DNA from: Posidonia oceanica
Lineage: Eukaryota; Streptophyta; Magnoliopsida; Alismatales; Posidoniaceae
Direction of reading: 5' to 3'
Assembly: GCA_037176725.1 (NCBI GenBank)
Contig: JAZBRS010000050.1
Coordinates: forward strand, 16,572,001 to 16,636,000
DNA length: 64,000 nt
A model generated the notes under the pieces. The model was not told where the DNA came from. It was given only the letters and a program-made list of their open reading frames with translations, and made no database searches. Shown here one piece after another: positions 25,601 through 38,805 of the stretch (positions are counted from its first letter, which is position 1; each line of letters starts with the position of its first letter). Both the position numbers and the translations under genes were made by a program.

Positions 25601-26308
25601 AGTTACATTATTAATTGTTAATCGTTGAAGGGAAGACAGAGAATTGATAGGTCCTTTTGCTGCGGAGCAGGTCGATCAAGTCAACCATGCCTCTCCTGGG
25701 CCATGAGGCTACGGATCGCCAAAGGGACAGCCCGAGGGCTGGCCTATTTACACGAGTGCAGCAGGAGAAAATTTGTCCACGGCAACATCAAGCCCAGCAA
25801 CATCCTCCTTGACGATGACTTCAACCCTCACATCTCCGATTTCGGCCTCCTGCGCCTCGTCACCATCGCCGGCGACTCCGCCAACATCATGGGCGGCTCC
25901 CTCCCTCACGTGAAACATGATCCAATCGATCGGCCCAATAACTACCGGGCCCCCGAGGCCCGACTTCTGGTGAGCCGGGCCACGCAGAAGTGGGACGTGT
26001 ACTCGTTTGGAGTCGTCCTTTTCGAGTTGCTCACCGGAAGGTCGCCGGAGTTCTCTGTCACCCCTTCTCAGACGTCAGCCTCTTCGTTGCCGATGGAGGC
26101 AGGAGAGTTGGTCAGGTGGGTGAGGAAAGGATTTGATGTGGAGAAGCCGTTGGCGGAGATGGTGGACGCGGCAATACTGAAGGAGGGCAATGTAAAGAAA
26201 GATGTGGTCTCTTTGTTGCACGTAGCTCTTGCATGTACTGAGACAGATCCGGAGTCACGGCCTAAAATGACGAGAGTGTGTGATAATCTTCAGAAAATAA
26301 CTTGCTGA
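22673..26308 (+). CDS. LRR receptor-like kinase, ZAR1-like, atypical catalytic loop
   Basis: Plasma-membrane receptor of the LRR III-type family. Three exons join in phase, 22673-23755, 23903-24435 and 25651-26308, giving 757 aa. The order is: leucine-rich signal peptide (residues 1-35), LRRNT ([12 protein letters not shown]...[10 protein letters not shown]), about seven LRRs to residue 270, a LCG-containing cap, one transmembrane helix (about 334-359, [16 protein letters not shown]) and a kinase domain from about 440. The glycine loop is GKGGVGG; the usual VAVK is VAVRR (about 471-475); the HRD triad is HGN (582-584, [13 protein letters not shown]); DFG (602-604), the APE region (APEA) and WDVYSFGV are kept. 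R for K and loss of the HRD Asp are shared with ZAR1-type relatives, so it is probably a weak or non-catalytic kinase. Exon 1 is strongly GC-rich. The exon 3 acceptor at 25650 is chosen because other nearby AGs create a stop or shift the frame. Confidence 0.88.
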
Positions 26309-27397
26309 TGATTGTATAAAACAAGCATTGCAATTTGCAAGTATAGGAATAGGTTTCCAAAATTTGTTCGTCACCATAACAGTACCCATCACTCGTTTTT
26401 CAAATCGCTTAATTCCCATTCCCTGTTACTTCAGTATATAATAAGATCTATATCTTTTTCTTTTCTGTCGTAATGTTTCCAAAGCGATACATTCCAAAGT
26501 TTCATGTATTGATATTGCTTGTACCTTACATTAGTTGGAGATCCCAGTTTCGAAAACCTGCTTTAGTGCGAGTCTCAAGACAAATTAGTATGAATCTTTT
26601 TGGAAATTGTCATTGGTTGATTTGGCAGTGTACTTACCGTTCATTCAAACTTGTTCTTCTAACTTCTGACATATTAGTCGTATACTTTTCCTACAGTATA
26701 AAATTTCCACAAAAGGGGATTAACATTTTATCCGTAAAGAATGGTGATTCTTACTTAGCAAGGAAACTTGCAACATCCAAGCACAAGATGGGAGAAAATA
26801 TTTAGACAGATTTTGTTGAAAAATTCAAAACTATTTAGATATATTTCCAGCATAAGGTTACACTAAACCAAAATCACCAAGAAAGAAGCAAAGATACACG
26901 AGGTAAAACTTTCATATATATATATCCTTCATATGTTAGAAAGAGAAACGAACAAAATAGAAAGTTACATTCATTCCGGTATTTCACATTGGAGCCAGAA
27001 TTATTTATGCAGATTGTCTAGAAAAAATTCACCTTGCATATCACGATGTTCTATAAACTCTTGCATGGGAAAGTGAAAAGTACAACACGAGCAAGACATG
27101 CGACAGTTTTACGTATAAGGGGCCTATTTCAAAAGAATAGCTAAGGAATGACGTAAACTTTTCAGACGTAAGAATCAGGGAAATCAACTGTGATCTGCAC
27201 GAATTGGAGACGATCTGACTGACTAGATGACTTTACCTTTACATTTTACAGAAATAAATCATCCTTCCCTGTAGGATCCTGCTTCTAAAGATCTTCTGCC
27301 GCGAGCCTATACGCTTTAAAACTAGAACACGTTTTAGGTCAGCATTCTATTGCATGTCAAACACGAAAAGCTGAGGTAGCACAATATGAAGGTATCA
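26309..27397. other. Intergenic region between convergent 3' ends
   Basis: The receptor kinase (+) and TGD3 (-) converge here. AT-rich sequence with no coding frame of note; it must contain both polyadenylation regions. No transposon ends recognised. Confidence 0.5.
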
Positions 27398-30300
27398 CTA
27401 ATATCTGATCGGTCCATCTAAGCTTCCTGAAGCAAACTGTAAATTGAAAGTATAGAACAAATTCTGTCCTAATCAATACACAAACATATGACTAATGATA
27501 CCTCATGTACAAGTTGTGCAAGATTTACCTGTCTAACAATTGGATTTGTTGAAGAGGTGAACTCATGTGTCATTCCTTGCCAAACGATTCTTCCCTCGTA
27601 AAGAAACAACAACCTGGTCAACAAAGGTAAAAACTTATAAAGATCATGTGAATGGAGAGGGAACTGTTGGATTGTCTTTGGGAAACTGGATTACCTATCA
27701 ACAGCTCTTTTTATGGTGCTGTGTTGATGAGTGACTACAACATAGGACGCAATCTTCCCAGGTTTCCCTGTTTCATCTTGTCCTTTGAAATGAACTGATC
27801 GTATAAGATCTTCAACTACAGTGGATGCAATGGGATCAAGTCCAGCAGTAGGTTCATCGTACAAAAGGACCTTCAGAGATAAAATTAAGAGATTGTGTGC
27901 ATGGGTCAATAACAGTTTCCAGAAAAGGAGTAGAACAATGAATTGACTAGTGGTACTCCAGAATTTTGACCTCTGGTTCTATTGCGTCTTTTGTGTTATC
28001 ATAAATTATCGACCGTGCCAATGCTACCCGCTTTTTCATCCCACCAGACAACTCAGATGGTAAACGATCTTCAACTCCCTGTATAAATAACGGTTCATTA
28101 GCTTCATGATCAAAGGAATCCGAATTCTTGAAAATTATCAGAAAATTGAAATGCTTTCTCTCAAATATATACTCATGCAAGCTAACATCGAAAGAAAATT
28201 AAGAATGAATACAAAATAGGGAAACAGATGTGCATATTAAACTATTGGCATACCAAAGAATGTGAGAAACAGTAGTATGATGTAATGTTCCTTCAGCAAT
28301 AAATGAATATCTAAATGAGACGAGAATTTGGCAGACATAAATTAATCTGGAATTATATGCTGACCCAGCTACCATTTAAGTAATTAACACAAGCAAAACC
28401 AAACAGGTGGAGGTGATATAAGGTCAAATCCACAATTTGCAATGCCAAACCTAAAAAGAATATTAACAGCTTCATACAGGGAAAAAAAATGATTATTAGC
28501 AACCAAGGTTCTAAATGTCGGTTTCATATCGAACTTCGGTGCAACGAAAATAGGAAACATATTGGACTTCAATAGAAATTTCGATGGAAACACGGTAAAT
28601 TTACAGAAGTCCATAGAAATAGTAAAAAAACTTCGAATTTCAATTTGAAACTCTAGAATAAACTAGAGTGAGAAATAATATACATCTAGAATTACTTAGA
28701 TTTAATTTCTAGACATGTATCATATTCAAAATGCTACATACGCTTAAAATGAACGTACTGAATATAAAAAAATACTTAAAAAAACTTAAATGTTTAAAAA
28801 TAAAAATGCTCATAAAAGTGACCTCATATATGCTTAATACCATAAAGAATGTCTTGGTTCATCAAAATCTTGTTGTTCAACCATGTTGTAGTCATGATAA
28901 ATTTGCTGTTGAATTTAGAACTCTCTCCATAACACATAGTTGTTCCAAGACAGATGACTATAATATATTTGATATTATTGTTACAGTGGTAACCGTATCA
29001 GGAACTCTATTAGTGGATATTGTTGAATAAATACTAGTTGAGGACTTTTTTGAGGTTTAATAGGTTTAGTATATTTGCATATATGTTAGTGAAGATCTTA
29101 AATTCTTAATAGGCTTTAATGTATATCTTACATTTAGATCTTAGATCTATTGAAAAAATGATATATAACAACATAAAACTAGATCTTAGTGAATATGTTA
29201 GTGTATCTTCATAGATCTTACTTAGATCTAGATTCTAGAGAAGAATAACAACACCACCACTGGAGAAGAAGACAACAATAGCAAGCAACCTTCACCTCGA
29301 AGAGCACGACAGCAACACAGACGAGGAGGATGAAGGTCGGAGCAAAACCCACTGCAGAGCACAGCAACAGACCAGCAACCACAAAAGGGGAGGAGCCGAG
29401 GAGGACGGTCGGAGCAAAGACCGTCGGAGAGCACAACAACAACATGTCACAAGTATCACCGTTGGATAGCCAAGGAGCAGCACAGCACGCCAGCACCACC
29501 AGAGAACATAATCAGCAGTAACCACAGGTAGCAGCCAACGGCAAATTAAGTATCGAGCATATTGTCCTTTTATTCAGTAAGTCAACACGAGTTGGTTGAC
29601 TCACCGATACGCACATGACACAGGTATAGAAATCTTGTATTTCTGGAAATGCACCCGATGTCGTGCCGGAGCTGCAAATTCGAGACGTATCGGCGAAATT
29701 TTGCCGATACAGTTGAAATTTCGAACCACGCTAGCAACACACCTAGTATAAGATAGCCCTTACCTTTCCAAATAAAGAGCTGCCTTTTACTTCTTGATAA
29801 GATAAAGAAAACACTATATAACTATATGGATATAGTCTTGATATAAGGTAGCCCTTCTCCTTCCATTTAAGGGATGCCTTTTACTTTCTTAAGCATATCA
29901 GAATATTCTAAAACAATATAGAACACTATCAACTTAGCCCCCTCATTGTCCACGCATCAGCCAGGGTATTAGCTACACTGGAAAGAGTAGTATTTCAATG
30001 CAGTACAGAGTTATAGTTTTAAATGTCAGTTTCATGTTCGGCTTTGGTTCGACAAAAATAGAAAATATGTCGAATATCAGTGGAAATGACAATGGAAACA
30101 CAATAAATTTACAGAAGTTCACGGAAATAGTAAAAAAACTTTGAATTTAGATTTGAAACTCTAGGATAAGTTAAAGTAAGCAATAATCTACATCTAAGGC
30201 TACGGACGTCAATTAAGTCAACATCCATCAAGGATTTTATGCTGAACTTGATTCCCTTGATCATATCAACCACAACATGAGACTCAGATAGATATTTTAT

Positions 30301-32750
30301 AGCCTCCTTGCAGACATTTCTAAGCCCATCCAGGACAGTCCTTCGTCACAATGCTTGTAAAAAATACACAAAAACCACAGAAGGAGAAATGAATATGACC
30401 TACATCATATTTAAGACATCCATCACACCTACCAATCCAAAGTTTACTTCAATAGACATTTTTCAAATGGACAGCTAGGGAAATGATCTAATACAATACA
30501 AAAGAAGCCATTTGGACTATACCTCTATACATGAATAAATGTCAGAACCTAGAAAGATTGATATCATGTGCTTCATCGGTATGAATAATTATATTGTTAA
30601 GTTAGAATTGTTCGTTTTGAATATTCTATTGGCTTTAATGATTGTATTCTACTCTTGGAGTGAAAACCTGGAACATGAAGCCCAAGTATCAGTTTGATGA
30701 TTTGTTCTGAGGCCTTATTTTTGTTTTTTTTTTCCTTTTGGTTTTGAATCGATAAAATTTTCCTTTGCTGCCACTGAAAAAACTCTTACTTTGCCTTCTA
30801 TTTTAATCTACTTCTTTGTCTAAGGGTGATCTTTAACCCATAGTTTTATTTTCCTTTGAATTTGATAAAATGATGCTTGTTAATGAAACAGGCTGTCTAA
30901 ATTTTCTCATATCTCTCTACTTTATTGTTATGTCAATCTGCAAGTAACAATTTTCTTCAAACAATCGCTGACACACCCAAAATTTTTAACAACTTCTGCA
31001 TTCTACATTTAGTTTAAATCCCAATGGTTTTTTTATGGTCTGCAGTTTTGGATCTCTGAATTTTCCCTGTAATTAATGTAGGTTGTGTGTTCTACCATTT
31101 TTTAAGAACAAATTGACTGGAATAAAGTAGAAAATATTCATATAATTTTCTTATTATCCTAATGTACCTACATGGATCTTTTCAATTGCTTAATTGTGGC
31201 ATGCTGTGATTGATTTACTGCTAGTTACAGACTTCTACATTTTCATTTTCTGTGTGAGTATGACAATCTAATTAGACATTTGTCACATTTATTTATGTAA
31301 ATGTGTAATAATGTTCCTAGTTCATCTATCTAATGAAGATTGCATAGGGTTATATTCTGCAATCTCTGCTTTCACATTTTATGTTCTTCTTTCCATGAAG
31401 CACAAATATGGATAGCAGACATGGATATCATATGCTACATTACAGATTGGCAATATGCCAATTTTTTCGAAAAGTAGGATATGATACAGCATTAAATTTT
31501 TTAAGGGATTTTGGAGACAAACTATTGGAGTACTCCCCAGATAGCGTCCTTGCAATCTTGCAGTTGCACCCTGTGTGGTTACATGCTTCCTCCTAACATC
31601 CGAAGCAGACGATTTCTTCAGTCAACACCAAGTTCAGTACATGATTAATCAGTTAGTCCCTTGAACTCTACTATCATATTCAAAATTTGAAAACCTTGTT
31701 TATTTTTGTTCCAGAGCCTTAGTTTAATATAATACTGAATGAGTTCTTAAACAAAACCCGATGCAGAGATCAAGAGAAAAAAACCCTAAATATCACACCT
31801 TCAACCCAACAGCTGCCAAAGTTTCTGCAACAAGTTCTGCTATTTTGTCCTCTGGCATACTGGAATTCTCATACCTAGCAAAGGAAAAATATCAGTCAAA
31901 GAAACAGAGTTTTTGATATAAAAAATGCTCATCAAAATTTAATGTTAGGTCTCTTACAAAAGAAAGCCAACATTTTCACGAACAGTCAAAGAATCAAAAA
32001 GAGCAGCACTTTGGAAAACCTGTTATCAAAATAAAATATCAAGTTTTAATGTATCTATGAAGAAGTATTCCCAGGCCAAAAAAGATGCGATTTATTATGC
32101 GCAAGCATAGTCACAGTCGGTTGCTACATAAATGACCATTAAATAGAGCATTCTATAAGGCTCGAAGAGATGGGTGCCGATCAAAGTATCAAACTCTGGT
32201 CATGATAGAAATCACTGATTCATGAGATCTTATACCAATACAAATAAGTAAATACCAAGCCAATCCGAACGCCAGATATTTCCTCGTCACCGACAAGACC
32301 ATGCCTCTTGTTTCCATGGATGTAAACCTCCCCCTACTCATTATAGAAATGATTCCAAAGAGGGAAAAGGTATTGTGTTAGTCGAGAAATGAGAAGAATT
32401 TTTTTTAACATCACTAATGAAAAAAAAGAAAGATCAACTGTCCTTTAGTTAATATGCACAATATCATCAGACCAATTACCTTATCTGGAGCTAGAAGCCC
32501 AGCAATAATTTTCAGGATGGTTGATTTGCCTGTACCAGAAGGCCCAATAATGCCAACAGCTTCACCATGTCTAATCTGGCATATAGAGAAGACATGAAAT
32601 TCTACAAGAGAGTTTACAAACAGAAGTTTATATTTCACATGCATTTAGATTATCAAATTCATTTTATGATTGATGAATGTGAAAGAAAGAATAATACACA
32701 AAACAACACGTTAGACATTAGAGATAGAAATCGAGTTTGAATTCTTCTGT

Positions 32751-32787
<37 letters not shown>

Positions 32788-35700
32788 TTCATGGGTAAGC
32801 AAAACATAAGGATGGCAAACTCAATAGCAATGAAAAATGGGAAAACAGGAAAAAAAGGTCAATAAGAGCACTGGTAGTAAATATTTCCCAGAATGTTGGT
32901 TTGCTGGTGTATTCAATTCCAATGTGTAGGCATGGTCATGATATCCACGTATGTCTTTTAGTTTGTGACAAATTGAATTCAGAAAGATACAGATCTGATA
33001 ACTCCTAATATGATTGTTGAAATGACTCCTCCACAGCTGTGAAGATCCCCAATTATCTAACATTAACCTAAGCACGACCATACGCATTATGAATAAGAAA
33101 GCTTTTCCCCAACCATTTTGCCTTAACCTTTAGATTTTTTGGAATTCAAGAATCCAGCAAGATTCTGCAATTGTCGAAAAGAAATTAAAACTGACTTTAA
33201 ACCTCTTCAAATTGGTGCCAGATATGTGGTGACTCTGCTCAATCATGTAGGACAGGACTACAAGAAAGATACGGGCTATACATACTTAAAGTCAAGTTGA
33301 CAGACTGACAGTAGATTAGGCATTGAGGGGTGACTATCAGTATCAGGGTTTCACCTAGCTCTAGAGAAATTCTAGATGAAGAGAAGAAAACACCTTTGAT
33401 GCTAGGGTATTTCATAATACTGTAAATCATGTAAGCAAACATTTAGAGACCTATTTGGTTTCTCAACTCATGTAAAGTGAATACATGAACAAGAAAAAAC
33501 TGTAACAAAAAAAAATGCGAACATGCTTTTAGCTTCAACCTTTATTGATCATAAGCATATATTACACATCTAGGAATTTTTTCGAAAACAGTAATATAGA
33601 TAAATACACTATCTTGTTCATCTTTAAATCTATCAAGTACAAGGCTCATAAATGGGTTCAAGAGGTTTATATGCTAGATGCAAACATGGTCCATTTAATA
33701 AATAGGAGTCAACTAGATCATGAACCCCAGTTTGGAGCCTATGGTCATCATCCAATTGTGGTGGTGGGTCCAGGGAATTTCTGGGTCATTAAAAAAAACT
33801 AGATCATGAACCAAATTAGGATACACTTAATGCAAAATTATTATTACTGTATACTACCCTATCTGCCTAGTGTTACAACTGCATAGACCTTCAGTTAATA
33901 CTTGCTTTGTTGGTAGTAACAGATCTCTCTTGGATCAATCATTATATAAGGTGGAGATCCCCAAGGAACTTGTAGCTATGTGTAGAAGTAAAAACAATGA
34001 GGTGTAAGAATGAAAAATTTTCTTTCTAAAGGAGACTATTTGATATAAGTACATGTGGTCGATAGTCTTAAAAGTGCTAGAGCAGATATGTGACTATAAC
34101 TTGTATATGATATATTGACAAGAGTTAGTGCTTTAGATGTGATTGATTGATCTCGAGAAAAGTAAAATATGTTATATCATGTTGTAGGGTGCCATAACAT
34201 TTCAGTAACAACAGCAAGTGTGTAATCGGAAACCTGACAATCACTTTTTGGTGTTTTAATAGAAACTGATAGAAGTAGGCATTTGTAACATCGAGTCATG
34301 ACTGGATGGCAACGCAATTATTATTTTTCTACACAATTTTTTGCCAAACTCTCTTAAGTGTTAGTCACAAATTTCTTGTAACAAACAAGGCTATAGGTTT
34401 CATATTCACTCTTTCATCAAAGGTAAAGATTTTTCTTTAATGATAGATTCAAATTCAAATTACTTATCACACGTAATTCTCACTTACACCAAGAGCTGTG
34501 CCGACTGCAGAAAAGATTTAAACTTGTTCCAAGTTCAAACACGTGCAGAGATAGTATATGCTGAAGGGTATCAATTTGAGACTTAAAAGCAATCTTTCCA
34601 AGAAAAATGCAAGTTTAATAACTAATATTGCAAGATAAATGGCAGTGACTCCAGATACTAGATGGGCCTGACACCATATAAGTCATGTCTTTGGTTTATC
34701 AGGCTTCTAAGATTGTTCAAATTAGCATCAATGGTGCAATGTTTTAATGACAAAAATATGCAGCATCAACCATCATTAGTCGAAACTATAAGAGCGTATA
34801 AGATTCACCTTAAAGCTGAGGCCTCTTAAAATTTGTTTCTTGCCAAATGACTTATGAACATCTCTGCACTCAATTAGCACATCAGTTTCATCCTCAACCT
34901 CTTTGCTTATGCTAAGATTCTCTGATAAAGATGGCTTCTAACAGCATATCAATAAGAACACATCAGTATGATGGATGTCACATATAGCTAGGAGTAATAG
35001 GGAAAAAAAAAAACCAGTTTCATTATGTTTGTAAAGTTAAACAAAACAGCTATCTTAGGATTTGGTCATCTACTTATTTTGGAAACAAGCATGTCATGTA
35101 TCTGGTGGATTCAGCACTGATATGGAGAACAGAGAAGAGTGCATAAATGAAACTTCGACAAAGTTCAACATGAATTATTAGTTGAAGAACATGGAGGCCT
35201 ATTTCGCATTCTTTAAAATACTCATGTAAAAGCATTGAAATTCACATTCTGATGGAAAAAATGAGAACTGAAGGGTGATATTGACATTCTTTATGATATA
35301 AAATTTTCAACAGTAGATTCAGTATAACTGCAAAGTGAAGGGGAAAAAAAAGCTCTTAGCTTATTAAGGGGCAATCCAATCTGCCTCAGATGGAGTTAAG
35401 TTCTGACAATATTACTTGAAATCAGAATGTGGATAAAAGAATTATACTCCTTTCTACTGTGGACACTTGATATTGCTAGCAAACCACCCAACCAAAAAAA
35501 AAAAATCTTCAACAACAAAATGGTGCTCATAAACTCGAATATTGAGCTTGCCACTAAAAAACAAATCCTACCATCCCAATTTCAACCGAACACAAAAATC
35601 AACATAAACAACACTGACCATCCTATCCAAGGACGAGAACCCCTCAGAGCAGCTCCTGGGAGGCGCAGTACAGGAGCACACAATCCTCCTCTCGCCCAAA

Positions 35701-35822
35701 CCCCCACCAAACCTCCTCCTTCCCGCCAAAACCGACCTGTCACGTCGCCGAGAAGGGCCACAGAGACCGCCTAAAAGGGGGAATCGGGACGAAGTGGCGG
35801 TGAAAACCACAGCTCTCGACAT
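27398..35822 (-). CDS. TGD3: TGD3, ATP-binding subunit of the chloroplast TGD lipid importer (ABCI13)
   Basis: TGD3 is the stromal ATPase that, with the TGD1 permease and TGD2, moves ER-derived lipid precursors across the inner envelope for galactolipid synthesis. Ten exons join in phase on the minus strand: 35822-35619, 34937-34809, 32575-32480, 32333-32256, 32019-31958, 31874-31799, 28078-27971, 27870-27695, 27613-27529 and 27436-27398. The product is 350 aa; Arabidopsis TGD3 is about 345. Residues 1-55 are rich in R/S with few acids, like a transit peptide. Visible motifs: Walker [10 protein letters not shown] (122-130), Q-loop [11 protein letters not shown], signature [14 protein letters not shown] (225-238), Walker [14 protein letters not shown] (252-264), H-loop [10 protein letters not shown] terminus GSLDGPIRY. 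The exon 7 donor (GTCAAA) is weak but is the only one preserving EPEV. Intron 6 (3.7 kb) hosts a transposon. Start: first ATG in the exon 1 frame. Confidence 0.95.
28504..29730. mobile_element. Non-autonomous TIR transposon (hAT- or Mutator-type) in TGD3 intron 6
   Basis: The left end CAAGGTTCTAAATGTC matches the reverse complement of the right end (CGTGGTTCGAAATTTC). It is flanked by TTAGCAAC (28496-28503) and CTAGCAAC (29731-29738), an 8 bp duplication with one mismatch. About 29225-29530 is a GC-richer block, unlike the AT-rich rest, with two diverged copies of GGTCGGAGCAAA about 80 bp apart. No transposase is present. Confidence 0.6.
30021..30190. repeat. Second, partial copy of the left part of the TGD3 intron transposon
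   Basis: It matches 28508-28690 in direct orientation: TTTTAAATGTCAGTTTCAT, GGAAACAC, TAAATTTACAGAAGT and GAAACTCTAG occur in the same order with substitutions. No right terminus is seen, so it is either a fragment or part of a larger rearranged insertion. Confidence 0.65.
30200..31798. other. Remainder of TGD3 intron 6
   Basis: AT-rich intron sequence. A 62-codon frame on the plus strand (31408-31596) is the only open stretch; I do not recognise its product and there is no splice context for it, so it is not called as a gene. Confidence 0.4.
32752..32784. repeat. (GA)n microsatellite in TGD3 intron 2
   Basis: An uninterrupted run of about 16 GA units, inside the intron between exons 2 and 3 of TGD3. 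Confidence 0.95.
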
Positions 35823-36420
35823 CGGTGCCCAAAGATCAAAATTTGACGCGAACCCACGTCGTCCTTTACCTGAAAACCGAATAAAAACAGCTGATTCGAT
35901 CAAACCAACACACCCTCGCCGCGGGAAAACGAAGCCCAGAGAGTGGAATGGGAACGGTTCGGTGGAAAGCTGGGGGACGATTTTGGGGTTCTTCGGGTTC
36001 TAGTGAAAGAAAGAGTCTTTCCTCTCTCTCTCTCTCTCTCGTACTATTTCGTCCTCCTCCTTCTCCTTACACGTCGTTCCTCTTCTTTCTCGTACGATCT
36101 GCGTTTTTTTCCTTAGTGCGTTTTTCCTCTGTCACGGCTGCCTCAATTGTGTTCTCCCAACGGGTAGAGAAGTGAGAGAGAAAGAGAAGGGGAGAGTGGC
36201 CCGTGAGAGGGGGAAGAGGGAAGAGGAGGAAAAAAATGGGAAAAAAAGGGGGGCGCGGGGGCTGTGGGTGGAGGGCGGATGATGGCTGAGAAAGAAAAAT
36301 AAAAACGAGAAAAAGAAGAGGAAGAAGGAAGGGGGACGGGCGGATGGCTGAGAAGGAAAAATAAAACAGAGAAAAAGAAGAGGAAGAAGGAAGGAAAAGG
36401 AGAATGCATGATATCTGCAG
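35823..36420 (-). promoter_or_regulatory. TGD3 5' leader and purine/pyrimidine-rich upstream region
   Basis: On the TGD3 strand a (GA)n run lies at 36022-36040, within 220 nt of the start codon, a common plant leader feature. Upstream (36160-36400) the plus strand is almost entirely purine with G runs. A TTTTCAG followed by GTAAAG about 50-60 nt before the ATG could be a leader splice site but could not be decided. Confidence 0.45.
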
Positions 36421-36829
36421 ACCTTGTATTTTTTCTCATTACCTATTCCAATTAAATTCGTTTTTTTCTCCTCAATCGTACCCATTCCTCGGTGAAACAT
36501 GTTGTCTCCGTTTCAGACTGGTGGTGGAATACTACTTTACAAAGATTTGTGTTGTAAAGGAAGCTGTTTGATATTTTCGTGCACTGAAGGCTCTTCCAGG
36601 TATGATTTTTAACCATTCCCCTGTTACGAAGGAACTCCATAGCTTGAGTATTTGGTTTTACCAATTCAGCTTATAATTATTGTAATGTTCTGATATTTGT
36701 TTGGTTACCTGTCCTAACGCTTTTGGTGGCTTATATTTGTCTCTTTAATGTGTTAATTGTTTATTTGATTATGATTTAATTTTATTTGATATGTTATTAT
36801 GTGTATTGTATTGACAATATATAATAGAT

Positions 36830-38501
36830 ATGACTAGAGGTGCCAATGAGAATGATATAATTGAAGAACCAGTAGCAAAGAATCGTTCGTTTATATAGAG
36901 TGGGAAGCATGACGATATCATGTTTGAGATATTATGTGATGCACTTATCAATGATTTTGGAAAAGCAATAGATAGAAAATTTAAGCCAAAGACATTTGTA
37001 GAAGTAATAAAGAAATTCAATGAGATAACAAATGAAACAATACAAAAAAAAAAAATTGAAAAATCATATGAAAACTTGGAAAACATGGTATAAGAATTAC
37101 TCAATGATAGGAATTCAAAGTGGATGGGGTCCAGGATTTATAAATGGAGTTACTGATGTGGATCCAGAGATTTGGAATGAGTTTGTCAAGGTTAGCTCTT
37201 TAAGGTTTATTAAAATTTTATCAGTAATATTGTTTCCTTTTCTCAATTTTATTTCCTTATTTAAAGACTTTATTTTTTATTATTATAGAAACATCTTCAA
37301 ATAGTACAGTATAAATGAAGGAGTTGCCCTAATTATGCACAACTTCAAATAATATGTGGTAGTAGTATGGCAACGGTAGGAGTGGACATGGTTCGGTTTG
37401 GTTCTGTTTGAAGCAAAACTACAAACCAAACGATATGATTCGCCTTGAACAATTTTCAAACCAAATCGAACCATTTTACCTATTGAAACCGAATCAAACC
37501 GAACCACTCAAAATCAGTTTGGTTCGATTCTATTTGTGGTTTAATCATTTAATAAAATATATAGAAAAAATAAAATGTTGATAGTGAAAAATGAAAGAAT
37601 ATAACCAGATATAAGTTAGAAAAAAATTAAACAGTATATTAAATTATTAACCATAAGTCACAACCGCAACAAGTCATCCACCACTAAACATAATTTAGTA
37701 AAAGAATAATATTATCTAAATAACATTGTTTGTTGATCCTTGTTACAGCATTACAGTTTACTCTTCACTCGGTTTATATTCTTTTAAATATTTAATATAT
37801 ATATAACATATTAACATATATAACTTATATTGGGTATGGTTCGGTTCGGTTCAGTTAAACCGCTCCTGAAACCACAAACCCAACCATATGGTTCGGTTTG
37901 GAGATATTTCAAACCAAACCGAACCACTAAATTTGAAAAACCGAACTGAACCACTAAAAATGGTTCGATTCGGTTCGATTTACCGATTTAGGAGATTTGG
38001 GTGCCCACCCCTAGCAACCGGTGCAAGTTGTATGCAACCTTGTTATTATGTGAGAACACTATTGAATGAAAGAATTAGCAACAATGAAAACATTCTAGAA
38101 GATTTGGACAACGAGGAAGAAAATGAAGTAGAAAGTAATCAACATTCTAATATGTCAACTACACATTCTTTTATTCAACGTGGTAAAAGGCCACATCCTA
38201 ATGCAGAGACACAAGAAATTGTTGCAGCAGCTTTAGTTGATGTTGCTAGTGCATTTAAGGGATTTATGGAGAAAGAAGACGAGATAAATGCAAAGAAATT
38301 GAAATTAATGGAAGAAATGATTAACATAGAACAAGCTAAAGTTGATGTTAAAGAAGTGTCCGAAGTTCTTTTCTCTTTGCAAAACTTGATGCTTATGATA
38401 TATTCAAGGCCATGGAGATATTTGAGGATGACAATAAAAAGAAACAATTTTTATGTTTGCCAAAGGACATGCAACTTCAATGGCTTCGATGGACTTTGAA
38501 A
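36830..38501 (+). pseudogene. PIF/Harbinger ORF1, Myb/SANT-like DNA-binding protein, broken
   Basis: A frame from the ATG at 36830 shows the end of a SANT-like domain (AIDRKFKPKTFVEV, KKFNEIT, then DPEIWNEFVK near 37160-37190). A C-terminal part after 38030 is acidic then helical (EIVAAALVDVASAFKGFMEKE). In these elements ORF1 binds the transposon ends and helps the transposase. A stop at 36896, several frameshifts and a 637 bp MITE (37377-38013) disrupt it. Confidence 0.7.
37377..38013. mobile_element. hAT-like MITE inside Harbinger ORF1
   Basis: The left terminus TAGGAGTGGACAT and right terminus GTGCCCACCCCTA are imperfect inverted repeats of the TAGGGGTGGGCA type common in plant hAT MITEs. 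The flank GCAACGG (left) against GCAACCGG (right) fits an 8 bp target duplication with one base lost. The interior repeats GGTTCGGTTTGG-like motifs at both ends. No coding capacity. Confidence 0.75.
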
Positions 38502-38805
38502 AAGTAATATAGATGGAACGCTTGATATTTTGTAGAATTTATCATAGATGATTTTTGTAGATATTTGAAAAGAAGTATTTTGTAGAACCTTTCAAAAAAA
38601 ACATTTTGTAGACAATTTTTTAATTTATGGAATGAATGTTTTAATGAATTGGTCTTTTTGTTAAGTAAATGATTATGATGATTGTATGTTATTATATTGT
38701 ATGTTGTTAGTTTCTAATGATATTTGTTTTAATAGATTGTATCATTTTATATATCATTTGAAGATGAGGATTGAATGTTATTGTTTTGTGTTGATTTGTT
38801 ATAAT

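Noticed and set aside
31408..31596. 62 aa frame in TGD3 intron 6
   Set aside because: Unrecognised, in AT-rich intron sequence, without splice signals or codon bias.
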